Shown here: piece after piece, positions 30,500 to 39,565 of the stretch | Numbering within the stretch: the first letter of the stretch is position 1 | How the letters are laid out: every line of letters starts with the position of its first letter | Assembly: GCF_023158935.1 (NCBI RefSeq) | Contig: NZ_CP096120.1 | Location: 2,480,001 to 2,544,000 of the forward strand | Source of the DNA: Acinetobacter portensis | Lineage (GTDB): Bacteria; Pseudomonadota; Gammaproteobacteria; Pseudomonadales; Moraxellaceae | Reading direction: 5' to 3' | Length of the DNA: 64,000 bases | Notes under the pieces: model-generated | What the model saw: the letters and a program-made list of their open reading frames with translations, nothing else | Told to the model about the DNA's origin: nothing | The model's database searches: none | Position numbers and translations under genes: made by a program

Positions 30500-31231
30500 G
30501 GCTCTAGACTAGCAGATTTGCACTTAGTTTTACCTAATGAGGTCCCACAACTCTGTTGCTAGCTCATTAGGCTCCCTCATCCAACGCCATTCTGTTTCTT
30601 TAAGATGATAATCAAAATACTCTTTTGATATACCGTTGAACTTTGCTAGCCTTCTTTTACAAAAGCTCCAGAATGATTCTATTCCATTTATATGACATTG
30701 TCCTCTGGCAAATTCATTCGCTCCATGATTTACTCTAAAATGCTTTGAGTAACCAACATCTACCAAACCATTGTATCCACGCCAACCATCACTATAAATT
30801 ACACTTTCAAGTGCAACTTTACCTAAGATAACTTGTTGTAATGTAGTCTTTTTACAATCAGGGACTATTTCTGTATAAACTCGACCATTCCTTTCAAATA
30901 TTCCAAATACAGGTTGTTTTAAAGTACCTCGACCTCGCTTCAATTTCCCATGAAAACCACGTTGTCTTTTTGCTCCAAAATAGCTCTCATCAACTTCAAT
31001 AGAACCTACAAACTTTGCTCTTAAATCTGTTTGATGATCGTAGATTGCTTCTCTAAAAAGCATGTACCAATAGTTGATGGTATTACGGTTCAAGTTAAGC
31101 AATAAGGCTGTTTTAGAAGCAGGAATATCAATGCAAAAGCACTGAATAATTTTTTTAATCTTATAGTGACTTAATTTACTGTTTTCTATCATGATTCTAG
31201 ACTAACATATCTATTCTGCTAGTCTAGAGCC
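30500..31231 (-). mobile_element. IS1595-family insertion sequence nested in the IS5-family element (732 bp)
   Basis: The ends are perfect 16-bp inverted repeats, GGCTCTAGACTAGCAG at 30500 and its complement ending at 31231. A seven-base TATTTTA flanks both sides (30493-30499 and 31232-31238), close to the 8-bp duplication usual for this family. The single transposase gene is intact, so this is the younger of the two nested insertions. Confidence 0.88.
30530..31192 (-). CDS. IS1595-family transposase
   Basis: This 220-residue DDE-type (ISXO2-like) transposase has the catalytic residues in GSIEVDESYFGAKRQRG (Asp), VIYSDGWRGYNGLV (Asp) and HINGIESFWSFCKRRLAKF (Glu). The N-terminal zinc-ribbon found in longer IS1595 transposases is not present. 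An HTH-like KTALLLNLNRNTINYWY is seen instead. It starts with ATG 39 bases inside the right end. No disabling mutation is visible. Confidence 0.9.
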   Translation of the reverse strand: MIENSKLSHYKIKKIIQCFCIDIPASKTALLLNLNRNTINYWYMLFREAIYDHQTDLRAKFVGSIEVDESYFGAKRQRGFHGKLKRGRGTLKQPVFGIFERNGRVYTEIVPDCKKTTLQQVILGKVALESVIYSDGWRGYNGLVDVGYSKHFRVNHGANEFARGQCHINGIESFWSFCKRRLAKFNGISKEYFDYHLKETEWRWMREPNELATELWDLIR

Positions 31232-31340
31232 TATTTTAAAATCATGCATGCTTCCATGACTTCCACATACACTCAGTATTTCACCTGTTGTATAGTGCAT
31301 AGATAGCTGAAATTTAAAGGTATGTCGCTTTTTTTTACCG

Positions 31341-31745
31341 CTATACCATTTCTTCTGTTTTTTTTGGACGTTGAACTAATATTTCAGTTGCATCAATCAC
31401 AACAACTTCCCAATCCACTTCATCTCGATTAGGAAGTTGTTTTGGCAAGTTAAATTTTCCAGAACGGATTAAGGTATCTTCAATAACGCGTGTGATACGA
31501 ATTGCACTCGTTTCAGATACACCGTAACTCATACCAAGATGGAAAAATGTTCGATATTCTCTCCAATATTCTATACATAAGAGCAAACGATCTTCCAACG
31601 GTAATTTATGTGGTCGTCCTTTACCAATATGACAAGGTAACTCCTTATTTAGCTCGGCCAACATGAGGTTAAATGTAGCCCAACTAACACCGGTAAGCCT
31701 ACGAAACTTAACGTCTGATAATTTTTGAATATCTTTGAATTTCAT
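31341..31745 (-). CDS. IS5-family transposase OrfA
   Basis: This 134-residue protein carries the DUF4096/HTH-like N-terminal part of IS5-family transposases (FRRLTGVSWATFNLMLAEL, GRPHKLPLEDRLLLCIEYWREYRTFFHLG) and ends just after the first catalytic Asp in VVVIDATEI. A run of eight A residues (- strand, 31357-31364) lies before the stop. A +1 shift there would continue into QKKWYSGKKKRHTFKFQ, the expected next part of the enzyme. The split may therefore be the normal frameshift arrangement of the IS427-like group. orfB is destroyed further on by the IS1595 element. Confidence 0.8.
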   Translation of the reverse strand: MKFKDIQKLSDVKFRRLTGVSWATFNLMLAELNKELPCHIGKGRPHKLPLEDRLLLCIEYWREYRTFFHLGMSYGVSETSAIRITRVIEDTLIRSGKFNLPKQLPNRDEVDWEVVVIDATEILVQRPKKTEEMV

Positions 31746-31870
31746 CCAAGGATTATCCCTTGGATTAAATAATTTTGCTGATTAATTTAAGATCAAATAA
31801 ATTGTACGTTTTTTGATTTATGACGGAAGTCTATTGATTATTTAAGAGGCTTGAAATATGAAAAATTATA

Positions 31871-31904
31871 AAAAAAGCCCAATCGATTGAGATTGGGCTT
31901 TTTA
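31871..31904. terminator. bidirectional terminator hairpin between dnaJ and the IS cluster
   Basis: AAAGCCCAATC pairs with GATTGGGCTTT around GATTGA, with A runs on one side and T runs on the other. It lies just outside the IS5-family element, about 60 bases beyond the dnaJ terminator. Confidence 0.75.
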
Positions 31905-31964
31905 CTATGCGATAAAGCTATGAATTATAATGAATAAAAAATAGCTGTTATTCACCCAAAAACA

Positions 31965-31990
31965 AAAAAGGACGCCTCAGCGTCCTTTTT
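31965..31990 (-). terminator. dnaJ terminator
   Basis: AAAAAGGACGC pairs perfectly with GCGTCCTTTTT around a CTCA loop. It lies 14 bases after the dnaJ stop on the - strand. Confidence 0.88.
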
Positions 31991-32003
31991 ATTCAACTTC
32001 AAA

Positions 32004-33116
32004 TTAGTCAAACAAACCAAAGAAAGACTTTTTCTTCGGAGAAGATTTATTGTCATCTCCATCCATAGAAGCTTGAAGCTCTTCTAATAATTCACGCTGA
32101 CGTGCAGTTAAATTCACAGGCGTTTCAACCACAATACGGCAAAGCAAATCACCCGTCATGCTTGTACGAACAGGTTTTACACCTTTACCACGTAAGCGGA
32201 ATAACTTACCAGTTTGCGTACCTTCAGGCACTTTCAAACTTACACGACCATCAAGCGTCGGAATTTCTATTTCTTTACCTAAAGCAGCATCAGCAATGCT
32301 TACAGGTACATCCATATAAAGGTCTGCGCCATCACGTTGGAAAATCTCATGCTCACGCACTTGAACTTCTACGTATAAATCACCCGATTGACCATCACGA
32401 ATCGCCTCACCTTTACCAGATAAACGAACGCGATCACCATTATCTACACCCGCAGGAATAGTCACTTCAAGTGTTTGTTGACGGTCTGCTACGCCAGAAC
32501 CATGACAAGACTTACATGGGTTCTTAATGGTTTTACCTTGTCCACGACAAGTACTACATGTTTGCTGAACAGAGAAGAAACCTTGTTGCATACGTACTTG
32601 ACCAGCACCATGACATGTTTTACAGGTTTCAACATCTTTCGGATCTTTAGCACCCTTGCCATCACATGGTTCACATGGTGCAGGAGCAGTAAAAGTAATG
32701 GTCTTTTTAACGCCTTTCACAGCTTCTTCAAGCGTAAGATCCATTACATAACGTAAGTCAGATCCACGGCGCGCGCGTTGTTGCTGACGACCACCGCCAC
32801 CAAACGCACCACCAAAAATATCGCCAAACTGGCTAAAGATATCTTCTGCGCTAAAACCACCACCAAAGCCGCCACCGCCGCCCATACCACCTTCAAAAGC
32901 TTGATGCCCCATACGGTCGTACATGCTGCGTTTTTCGCTATCAGATAAAATTTCATAAGCTTCTGCAGCTTCTTTAAATTTCTCTTCAGCTTCAGCATTG
33001 TCAGGATTTCTATCTGGATGATATTTCATCGCCAACTTGCGGTAGGCTTTCTTAATTTCATCATCACTAGCAGTTTTAGAAACGCCTAAAACCTCATAAT
33101 AATCACGTTTAGCCAT
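32004..33116 (-). CDS. dnaJ: chaperone DnaJ (Hsp40)
   Basis: DnaJ delivers unfolded protein to DnaK and stimulates its ATPase. The N-terminal J domain has the HPD tripeptide in [10 protein letters not shown] (residues about 33-35). A Gly/Phe-rich linker follows, then four zinc-binding CxxCxGxG repeats ([32 protein letters not shown]) and the C-terminal substrate-binding domain. The length is 370 aa. A sigma-32-like promoter lies upstream at 33167-33193. Its partners grpE and dnaK are 30 kb away at the end of the window. Confidence 0.96.
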   Translation of the reverse strand: MAKRDYYEVLGVSKTASDDEIKKAYRKLAMKYHPDRNPDNAEAEEKFKEAAEAYEILSDSEKRSMYDRMGHQAFEGGMGGGGGFGGGFSAEDIFSQFGDIFGGAFGGGGRQQQRARRGSDLRYVMDLTLEEAVKGVKKTITFTAPAPCEPCDGKGAKDPKDVETCKTCHGAGQVRMQQGFFSVQQTCSTCRGQGKTIKNPCKSCHGSGVADRQQTLEVTIPAGVDNGDRVRLSGKGEAIRDGQSGDLYVEVQVREHEIFQRDGADLYMDVPVSIADAALGKEIEIPTLDGRVSLKVPEGTQTGKLFRLRGKGVKPVRTSMTGDLLCRIVVETPVNLTARQRELLEELQASMDGDDNKSSPKKKSFFGLFD

Positions 33117-33166
33117 GTCAGGCGATGCTCCTCACGGAATTTTATTAATACTTAACTGTGGTCTGA

Positions 33167-33193
33167 ATTGGGGGTCAAACCAAATTTTACAAG
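33167..33193 (-). promoter_or_regulatory. sigma-32-like heat-shock promoter of dnaJ
   Basis: On the - strand the sequence has CTTGTA (-35), 13 bases, then CCCCCAAT (-10). This is close to the RpoH consensus CTTGAAA / CCCCATnT. It lies about 50-75 bases before the dnaJ start. Confidence 0.6.
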
Positions 33194-33222
33194 AGGGTGT
33201 TTGAAAAAAAATTATACCTAAT

Positions 33223-33600
33223 TTAAAAAACAGCTTTGTTTTTGAAAAACTTAGACATGCCTTTTAACCATGCATTTAATAAGAACAGGAAGGCAATAAT
33301 GGCAAAAACCACACCAATAACGGTACAAGCGGTTACCCACATGTAGGTATCCCAATAGTAAAAATACAGTGGAATGAACCATACAGAAGTAAACAGAGAA
33401 AGAAGTATATAAATAACGATGTTACGCATTACCCAAAAGGAATGTGTTTGTAACCAAACTTCCACACCTTGGGCTAAGGAGATTTTTCTAGCAAAAAGAT
33501 AGGCAAATAGACCAAATACGATTGTAAATAAAGTAAGAAACATAAACACATATGAAATCGCGATGCTTCGGCGACTCTTCGTTATGCTGTCCTTTGCCAT
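33223..33600 (-). CDS. small membrane protein of unknown function
   Basis: This 125-residue protein has three to four hydrophobic segments (about residues 14-38, 56-80 and 88-112) and basic ends (KSRRSIA at the N-terminus, KFFKNKAVF at the C-terminus). The spacing suggests a small inner-membrane protein. The length and the ATG downstream of a gene-free region make it credible. No motif was recognised. It lies upstream of dnaJ in the same direction, but the sigma-32-like promoter lies between them, so the two are probably separate units. Confidence 0.65.
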   Translation of the reverse strand: MAKDSITKSRRSIAISYVFMFLTLFTIVFGLFAYLFARKISLAQGVEVWLQTHSFWVMRNIVIYILLSLFTSVWFIPLYFYYWDTYMWVTACTVIGVVFAIIAFLFLLNAWLKGMSKFFKNKAVF

Positions 33601-34207
33601 ATTGGTTACTACCCCATTCTATACATATTTCGTTTTATGATTTTTAGCAAAATTATGTATTAAATATCTTAAATTTATTAAGGCGCTACTATAGTTAATT
33701 TTACAGTGTTTCGCACTTAATATTGACAGAAAATCATGCACAAATGTTATTTTTTTTTACTTTAAACTGCTGTCTGTATAAAGGTCGTAAGGAAATTGCG
33801 TTAAAAGTGACATAAGTATTGCTTAACCCTAAATTCATACACCATTACGTTCTCTATAAAATGATGTATAACACAACTTCTTTGTATTTTTATCTTCAAT
33901 TTTTAGCCTTAATTTTTCATAAAGTTTTACTATATTTTTCATTTAAACGAAAAATCCCTTCAGCAATTTAGTCTTTATTTATTTCATTATTTTTATGTTC
34001 CACGTGAAGTCGATTTTCTTATATTTATTTTCATGATTAATATTGGCTATTTTTTCCATTTTATTTATAAGCTCACTTGCTCATTTTAAATAGAAATTCA
34101 TTCGCAGGTTTTATCATCAACATTTGTGCTACTTTTGTCTGTAAATACCTAGAAATGTCATCTATTCACGGTATATTCAAATCAAGAACAAGCGGGGAAT
34201 GATTAAA
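33601..34207. other. 600-base spacer upstream of ppc
   Basis: This very AT-rich stretch has no coding frame. It holds a weak parS-like palindrome at 33996-34011. A possible sigma-70 promoter (TTGACA at 33723, TGTTAT at 33745, 16-base spacing) points toward ppc but is far upstream. Nothing else structured was seen. Confidence 0.55.
33996..34011. other. weak parS-like site
   Basis: TGTTCCACGTGAAGTC keeps the CACGTG core and one good half-site but departs from parS in the last three bases. It is much less convincing than the sites at 7166 and 60354. Confidence 0.35.
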
Positions 34208-36892
34208 ATGATTCAACAAATTGCTGCTCCATTACGCGAAGACGTACGTTTACTTGGAAACTTGTTGGGTGAAACACTCAAGGAGCAAGCAGGACAAGAT
34301 TTGTTTAATCAAGTCGAGCAAATTCGTGCTTTATCTAAAGGTGCGAGAGATGGACAAGTTGAAGCTGAAAGAGAATTAGAAAAATTATTATCTAGCTTAG
34401 GTGATGAAGAAATTTTACCTCTCACCCGAGCATTCACCCACTTTTTAAACTTCTCCAATATTGCCGAACAATATCATGTGGTTCGTAGCCGTCGCCAAAG
34501 TGAGTTTGATGAGTCTTTACCATCACCAAATCCACTCGATCATTTATTTGAAAAATTTAAACAACATCAAATTTCCGCAGAAACCTTATATAAGCAAGTT
34601 TGCGAACTTAAAATTGAACTGGTTCTAACAGCTCACCCCACAGAAGTAAGCCGTCGTACGCTTATTCAAAAGTACGATGGTATTAACGATTGTCTACATA
34701 AATTTGATCAGCAAAAACTGACACCACATGAACGCCAAACGGTTTTAGATGACTTAAAACAACTGATTTGTTCTGCATGGCAAACAGATGAAATTCGTCA
34801 AAACAAGCCAACGCCAATTGATGAAGCAAAGTGGGGCTTTACAACCATCGAACAAACTTTATGGAATGCTGTTCCAAAGTTTGTGCGTGAATTAAATGGC
34901 ATGGTGCAAGATCAATGCGGTAAAAGTTTGCCTTTAACTATTGCGCCTGTTCGCTTCGCATCTTGGATGGGTGGTGACCGTGACGGAAATCCAAATGTAA
35001 CGCATAACGTTACTCAAGAAGTTTTGTGGCTTTCTCGCTGGCAAGCATCTGAATTATATTTACGTGATATTGAAGATTTACGTTGGGAACTTTCAATTCA
35101 GCAATGTTCAGATGAATTAAAACAAGCTTTAGGCAAAAATCATGCAGAACCATATCGTGAATATTTACGTGACACTCGTGAGCGTTTAAAAGCAACACGC
35201 CATTGGCTATCAGAAAAGCTTGCAGGTCGTGATGCAGATAGCAGCCGTGTTATTCAAAGTAAAGAGGAACTTCTGCAACCTCTTCTTTTATGCTATCGCT
35301 CTTTAATTGATTGTAATTTGCCTGAAATTGCCAATGGTAAATTGCTCGATTACATTCACCGTGTAAATTGTTTTGGTATTGAACTTTTAAAACTCGATAT
35401 TCGCCAAGAATCTGGTCGTCATCGCCAAGCGATTTCAGCAATTACGGAATATTTAGGTTTAGGTAATTTTGAAACGTGGACAGAACAAGCGCGTCAAAAT
35501 TTCTTATTGCAAGAATTACAAAGCAAACGCCCTCTTTTACCTAAATATTTAAATGAGCCTGCAGGTAGCCTCATTGAACATCCAGATGTTCAGGAAGTGT
35601 TTGCAACTATGCGCACTTTGGCAAAACAGCCTCAAGAAAGTTTAGGTGCCTATATTATTTCTATGGCGGAATATCCAAGTGATGTTTTAGCTGTTCTACT
35701 TTTGCAAAAAGAAGCAGACATTAAGCATTCTTTACGTGTAGTTCCGCTATTTGAAACTTTAAAAGATTTAGATGGTGCTGCATCAACTATGAATACCCTG
35801 TTTGGTATGCATTGGTATAAGCAACATATTCAAGGCAAACACGAAGTCATGATTGGTTATTCTGACTCTGCAAAAGATGCAGGTTTCATGTCTGCAAACT
35901 GGGCACAATATCGTGCTCAAGAAGAATTAACTGCTGTCGCACAAACGCATGGCGTTCAATTAACACTATTCCATGGTCGTGGTGGTTCAATCAGCCGTGG
36001 TGGTGCACCAACTCAACAAGCTTTATTCTCTCAACCACCTGGTTCAATTTCAGGTGCAATTCGTGTGACTGAACAAGGTGAAATGATTCGCTTCAAATTT
36101 GGTTTAGAAGGTATTGCGCTCCAAAACTTAGAGGTTTATACGGCTGCAACTTTAGAAGCAACACTTCTACCACCGCCTGTGCCAAAAGATGAATGGCGTG
36201 CGCTTATGGATGAAATGACCGATTTATCTGTACAGGTATATCGTCAAACCGTTCGTGAAAACCCTCATTTTGTGAAATATTTACGTACGGTAACGCCTGA
36301 GTTAGAACTTCAAATGCTGCCACTTGGTTCTCGCCCTGCAAAACGTAAAGTCAGTGGTGGCATAGAATCTTTACGTGCTATTCCATGGGTATTTGCTTGG
36401 ACACAAATTCGCTTAATGCTTCCTGCTTGGTTAGGAACAGGTGCTGCAATTAATCAAGTCATTGCAAATGACCAAAAAGGATTGCTAGATGAAATGCTTC
36501 AAGAATGGCCTTACTTCCAAACACTTATTGATATGCTCGAAATGGTACTTTCAAAAGCAGATGGTCATGTAGCACTTTATTACGAAGCACACCTTACAGA
36601 TGATGAAGATTTAAAAGTTTTAGGTGAACAACTACGCCAACGCTTAAAAGATGCTGTAAAAACATTATTGGCACTTAAAGGCGAATCTAAACTTTTAAGT
36701 AGTAATGAAGTTTTAGATCAGTCCATGAAAGTGCGTAAACCATACTTATTACCGTTGCATCTATTACAAGCCGAACTTATGAAACGTCGTCGTTTATATA
36801 TGAATGAAAAACAGGCTGAAAATACCCCTGTCGATCATGCATTAATGGTTACTATTGCAGGTATTGCTGCTGGCTTACGCAATACAGGCTAA
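34208..36892 (+). CDS. ppc: phosphoenolpyruvate carboxylase
   Basis: Ppc carboxylates PEP to oxaloacetate to refill the TCA cycle. The catalytic His lies in LVLTAHPTEVSRRT, the glycine loop is FHGRGGSISRGG, GYSDSAKDAGF carries a conserved Lys, and the C-terminus ends in RNTG as in all bacterial enzymes. The product is 894 residues. The ATG at 34208 is chosen over 34199 because GCGGGGA then has normal spacing and the protein begins MIQQI as I recall for other Acinetobacter Ppc. A terminator follows. Confidence 0.95.
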   Translation: MIQQIAAPLREDVRLLGNLLGETLKEQAGQDLFNQVEQIRALSKGARDGQVEAERELEKLLSSLGDEEILPLTRAFTHFLNFSNIAEQYHVVRSRRQSEFDESLPSPNPLDHLFEKFKQHQISAETLYKQVCELKIELVLTAHPTEVSRRTLIQKYDGINDCLHKFDQQKLTPHERQTVLDDLKQLICSAWQTDEIRQNKPTPIDEAKWGFTTIEQTLWNAVPKFVRELNGMVQDQCGKSLPLTIAPVRFASWMGGDRDGNPNVTHNVTQEVLWLSRWQASELYLRDIEDLRWELSIQQCSDELKQALGKNHAEPYREYLRDTRERLKATRHWLSEKLAGRDADSSRVIQSKEELLQPLLLCYRSLIDCNLPEIANGKLLDYIHRVNCFGIELLKLDIRQESGRHRQAISAITEYLGLGNFETWTEQARQNFLLQELQSKRPLLPKYLNEPAGSLIEHPDVQEVFATMRTLAKQPQESLGAYIISMAEYPSDVLAVLLLQKEADIKHSLRVVPLFETLKDLDGAASTMNTLFGMHWYKQHIQGKHEVMIGYSDSAKDAGFMSANWAQYRAQEELTAVAQTHGVQLTLFHGRGGSISRGGAPTQQALFSQPPGSISGAIRVTEQGEMIRFKFGLEGIALQNLEVYTAATLEATLLPPPVPKDEWRALMDEMTDLSVQVYRQTVRENPHFVKYLRTVTPELELQMLPLGSRPAKRKVSGGIESLRAIPWVFAWTQIRLMLPAWLGTGAAINQVIANDQKGLLDEMLQEWPYFQTLIDMLEMVLSKADGHVALYYEAHLTDDEDLKVLGEQLRQRLKDAVKTLLALKGESKLLSSNEVLDQSMKVRKPYLLPLHLLQAELMKRRRLYMNEKQAENTPVDHALMVTIAGIAAGLRNTG

Positions 36893-36907
36893 TTTATAAA
36901 CACCTAC

Positions 36908-36937
36908 AAAAAAGCACACTATTATGTGTGCTTTTTT
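36908..36937 (+). terminator. ppc terminator
   Basis: AAAAAAGCACAC pairs with GTGTGCTTTTTT, 15 bases after the stop codon. Confidence 0.88.
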
Positions 36938-37188
36938 AATAAACGTTCATTAAAAATAATTATTATATATATAAGTAAAATTACAAACTTTAAACACTAC
37001 AAAAACATATAAATTTTAGCGGTTAAGTGCTGATTTTATGCCATTTTTTAGTAAAAAAACTTTTATCACTCGTTAAAAAAACAAATAAAGTCATGCAATT
37101 AGTTTGAATTTTTTTTTTGTTAAAGACATTAAAACTTTTTTACAACAAGAGTATGATGTGTTCAATTTATCTTTTGAGTGCTCATTTT

Positions 37189-38490
37189 ATGTCCAATTGG
37201 TTTCCAAAATGGCGCGCATACGAAGGCAGTATTGATGCTCGTCCTGTAGGTACAAACGAATATTTACCTCCTGCACAAAGTATTGTATTAGGCATACAGC
37301 ATGCTTTTGCTATGTTTGGTGCGACCGTTTTAGCTCCGTTTTTAATGGGCTTCGATGCAAACCTTGCCATTTTAATGTCAGGTATTTGTACCATCCTGTT
37401 TTTCTTTATGACAGGTGGTCGTGTTCCTAGTTATTTAGGTTCTAGTTTTGCATTTATTGGTGTTGTTATTGCCGCAACAGGCTATGCAGCCTCAGGTACA
37501 GGCGCGCCAAATGCAAATATCGCCCTTGCTGCTGGCGGTATTATGGCATGTGGTGTTTTATATGCCATTTTCGGTTTTATTGTTATGGCAACGGGTACCC
37601 GTTGGATCGAAAAGCTCATGCCACCTGTTGTAACAGGTGCTGTGGTGATGATTATTGGTCTAAATTTAGCACCAATCACCATTAAAGGTGTTGCAGGTAA
37701 TAACTTTAATATGTGGATGGCTTTAGTGACTGTGCTTTGCATGGGTTCAATTGCAGTATTCACTAAAGGCTTACTACAACGTCTATTATTATTAGTTGGC
37801 TTATTATTGGCTTACTTAACGTATTACATTATTTCAAATGTAATGGGTTATGGCACACCAATTAACTTTGCACCTATCCAACAAGCATCTTGGTTTGGTT
37901 TACCACAGTTCCATGCACCTGAATTTAGCGCAAATGCAATGCTCATTATTGCCCCTATCGCGCTTATTTTAGTGGCAGAAAACTTAGGTCATATTAAAGC
38001 TGTTGGCGCAATGACAGGTGAAAACCTAGATCCACATATTGGTAAAGCATTTGTTGCCGATGGTATTGCAACTACGCTTTCTGGCGGTGTTGGCGCTCCA
38101 GGTATGACAACTTACGGCGAAAATATTGGTGTAATGGCGGTTACTCGTGTTTACTCTACTATTATCTTTGTTTTTGCAGGTGTATTTGCTATTTTCCTAG
38201 GCTTCTCGCCTAAGTTTGGCGCAATCATTCATACCATTCCAACTGCAATTTTAACAGGTGCCTCAATTGTGGTATTTGGTTTAATTACTATTGCTGGTGC
38301 AAAAATTTGGATTGAAAACAAAGTCGATTTTTCTAAGAACAAAAACCTAATGGTTGCTGCAGTAACTATTATTTTAGGTACTGGCGACTTTGCACTTCAA
38401 TTTGGTAGCTTTAACCTTGGTGGTATTGGTACCGCTACATTTGCTGCACTTATTTTGAACTGGTTCTTCAGTTTAGGCGACAAATCATAA
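37189..38490 (+). CDS. NCS2-family nucleobase permease (RutG/UraA-like)
   Basis: This inner-membrane importer, probably for uracil or a related base, has about 12-14 membrane helices. Family marks are QHAFAMFGATVLAPFLMG, TGGRVPSYLGSSFAFIG, the central VAENLGHIKAVGAMTG with the conserved Glu, and GGVGAPGMTTYGENIGVMAVTRVYS. The sequence resembles E. coli RutG more than UraA as recalled, but no other rut genes are near. The ATG at 37189 gives MSNWFPKW, aligning with RutG. In-frame ATGs at 37153/37156 are alternatives, so the start is uncertain. A terminator with a TTCG loop follows. Confidence 0.82.
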   Translation: MSNWFPKWRAYEGSIDARPVGTNEYLPPAQSIVLGIQHAFAMFGATVLAPFLMGFDANLAILMSGICTILFFFMTGGRVPSYLGSSFAFIGVVIAATGYAASGTGAPNANIALAAGGIMACGVLYAIFGFIVMATGTRWIEKLMPPVVTGAVVMIIGLNLAPITIKGVAGNNFNMWMALVTVLCMGSIAVFTKGLLQRLLLLVGLLLAYLTYYIISNVMGYGTPINFAPIQQASWFGLPQFHAPEFSANAMLIIAPIALILVAENLGHIKAVGAMTGENLDPHIGKAFVADGIATTLSGGVGAPGMTTYGENIGVMAVTRVYSTIIFVFAGVFAIFLGFSPKFGAIIHTIPTAILTGASIVVFGLITIAGAKIWIENKVDFSKNKNLMVAAVTIILGTGDFALQFGSFNLGGIGTATFAALILNWFFSLGDKS

Positions 38491-38511
38491 TAAAAGTTAT
38501 TAAATATTTAT

Positions 38512-38535
38512 AGCAGTCTTCGGACTGCTTTTTTT
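38512..38535 (+). terminator. terminator after the NCS2 permease
   Basis: AGCAGTC pairs with GACTGCT around a stable TTCG tetraloop, and a T7 run follows. Confidence 0.88.
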
Positions 38536-38585
38536 ATGCTTCATTTTTTCATAAGATAAAGCTACATATAGAATGATTATTTACT

Positions 38586-39491
38586 ATGCGCTTAGATTTG
38601 TTCGACCTACAACTCGTGCTTCATATTGTTGATACAGGTAGTCTCACCAAAGGTGCAGAACGTTCTGCTATTTCACTTCAAGCCTGTAGTGAGCGCATTA
38701 AAAAGCTCGAAAAATTACTTTCTGTTAGTTTGTTTACGCGTCACTCTTCTGGCGTTCAACTCACTTTAGCAGGGCAAACTTTTGTAGAACATGCACAACA
38801 AATTTTGCAACAAACTAAGCAGATGCAACAAGCGATGGCACCTTTTTCTGAGGGTTTAAGTTCTAGTATTACGCTTTGGTGTAACTCTTCTGCGCAAAGT
38901 GAATATTTACCTTTATTATTACCGCAATATTTAGTTGAAAACCCGAATACTCAAATAGATTTAAAAGAGGCGGAATCGAATGATATTGTGCAAGCAATTG
39001 AATCGGGTGTTGCTAAACTAGGTTTAATTTCAAGTTTTTTTAAGTCACACGAATTGCAAACTTTGGAATTTTCAGATGATCCTTTGGTGCTCATTTGCCC
39101 TATTCATCATGAACTTGCAACACAAAATCAACTACAGCTTTCAGACCTACTTTCACATGCTTTTGTGGGGCTCATGCAATACCACTCTTTACAGCAGTCG
39201 ATTGAAACTCAAGCGAAGTTATTAGGCTGTACAATCCAATACCGTTTACGTCTACCCAATTTTGCGGCAATTGCGCAAGTTGTTGCCAATGGTGTTGGAA
39301 TTGCGATTATGCCTAAACGTGCCGCTTTACGTTTAAAGGAGTTATATGCTTTTCAACATGTGGAATTGACAGGTGAATGGGCGAATCGGAAGTTATTACT
39401 AACTGCTAAAATTTTTGATGATCTGCCTGTAACATATCAGCACTTTGCACAGTTTTTAATATCGCAGAATAGTCAGTTAAAATTGGAATGA
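38586..39491 (+). CDS. LysR-family transcriptional regulator
   Basis: This 301-residue LTTR has an N-terminal winged HTH (residues 1-60: LFDLQLVLHIVDTGSLTKGAERSAISLQACSERIKKLE) and the downstream LFTRHSSGVQLTLAGQTFVEHA linker helix. The C-terminal half is a periplasmic-binding-protein-like effector domain. It converges on the TSUP permease gene at 39566, a likely but unproven target. Effector unknown. Confidence 0.85.
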   Translation: MRLDLFDLQLVLHIVDTGSLTKGAERSAISLQACSERIKKLEKLLSVSLFTRHSSGVQLTLAGQTFVEHAQQILQQTKQMQQAMAPFSEGLSSSITLWCNSSAQSEYLPLLLPQYLVENPNTQIDLKEAESNDIVQAIESGVAKLGLISSFFKSHELQTLEFSDDPLVLICPIHHELATQNQLQLSDLLSHAFVGLMQYHSLQQSIETQAKLLGCTIQYRLRLPNFAAIAQVVANGVGIAIMPKRAALRLKELYAFQHVELTGEWANRKLLLTAKIFDDLPVTYQHFAQFLISQNSQLKLE

Positions 39492-39565
39492 GTTATTAAA
39501 ATATTAGCTCAAGCACATATTCTTAGATTTTATATATTCAAAATTAATTTATCTGAAAATTGCGA

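Larger units (their letters stand above)
30145..31832 (-). mobile_element. IS5-family insertion sequence (two-ORF type), interrupted by an IS1595-family element
   Basis: The left end AGACTTCCTTCATAAATCA and the inverted right end AGACTTCCGTCATAAATCA match at 18 of 19 positions. A 3-base ATT is duplicated outside both ends (30142-30144 and 31833-31835). Without the nested element the IS would be about 950 bp. The transposase is split into orfA (31341-31745) and an orfB whose 3' part is 30154-30480. The element sits between dapB and dnaJ. Confidence 0.85.

Noticed and set aside
32102..32998. ORFs of 60-120 codons overlapping dnaJ in other frames
   Set aside because: They are shadows of the dnaJ coding sequence, produced by its repetitive Cys and Gly codons.
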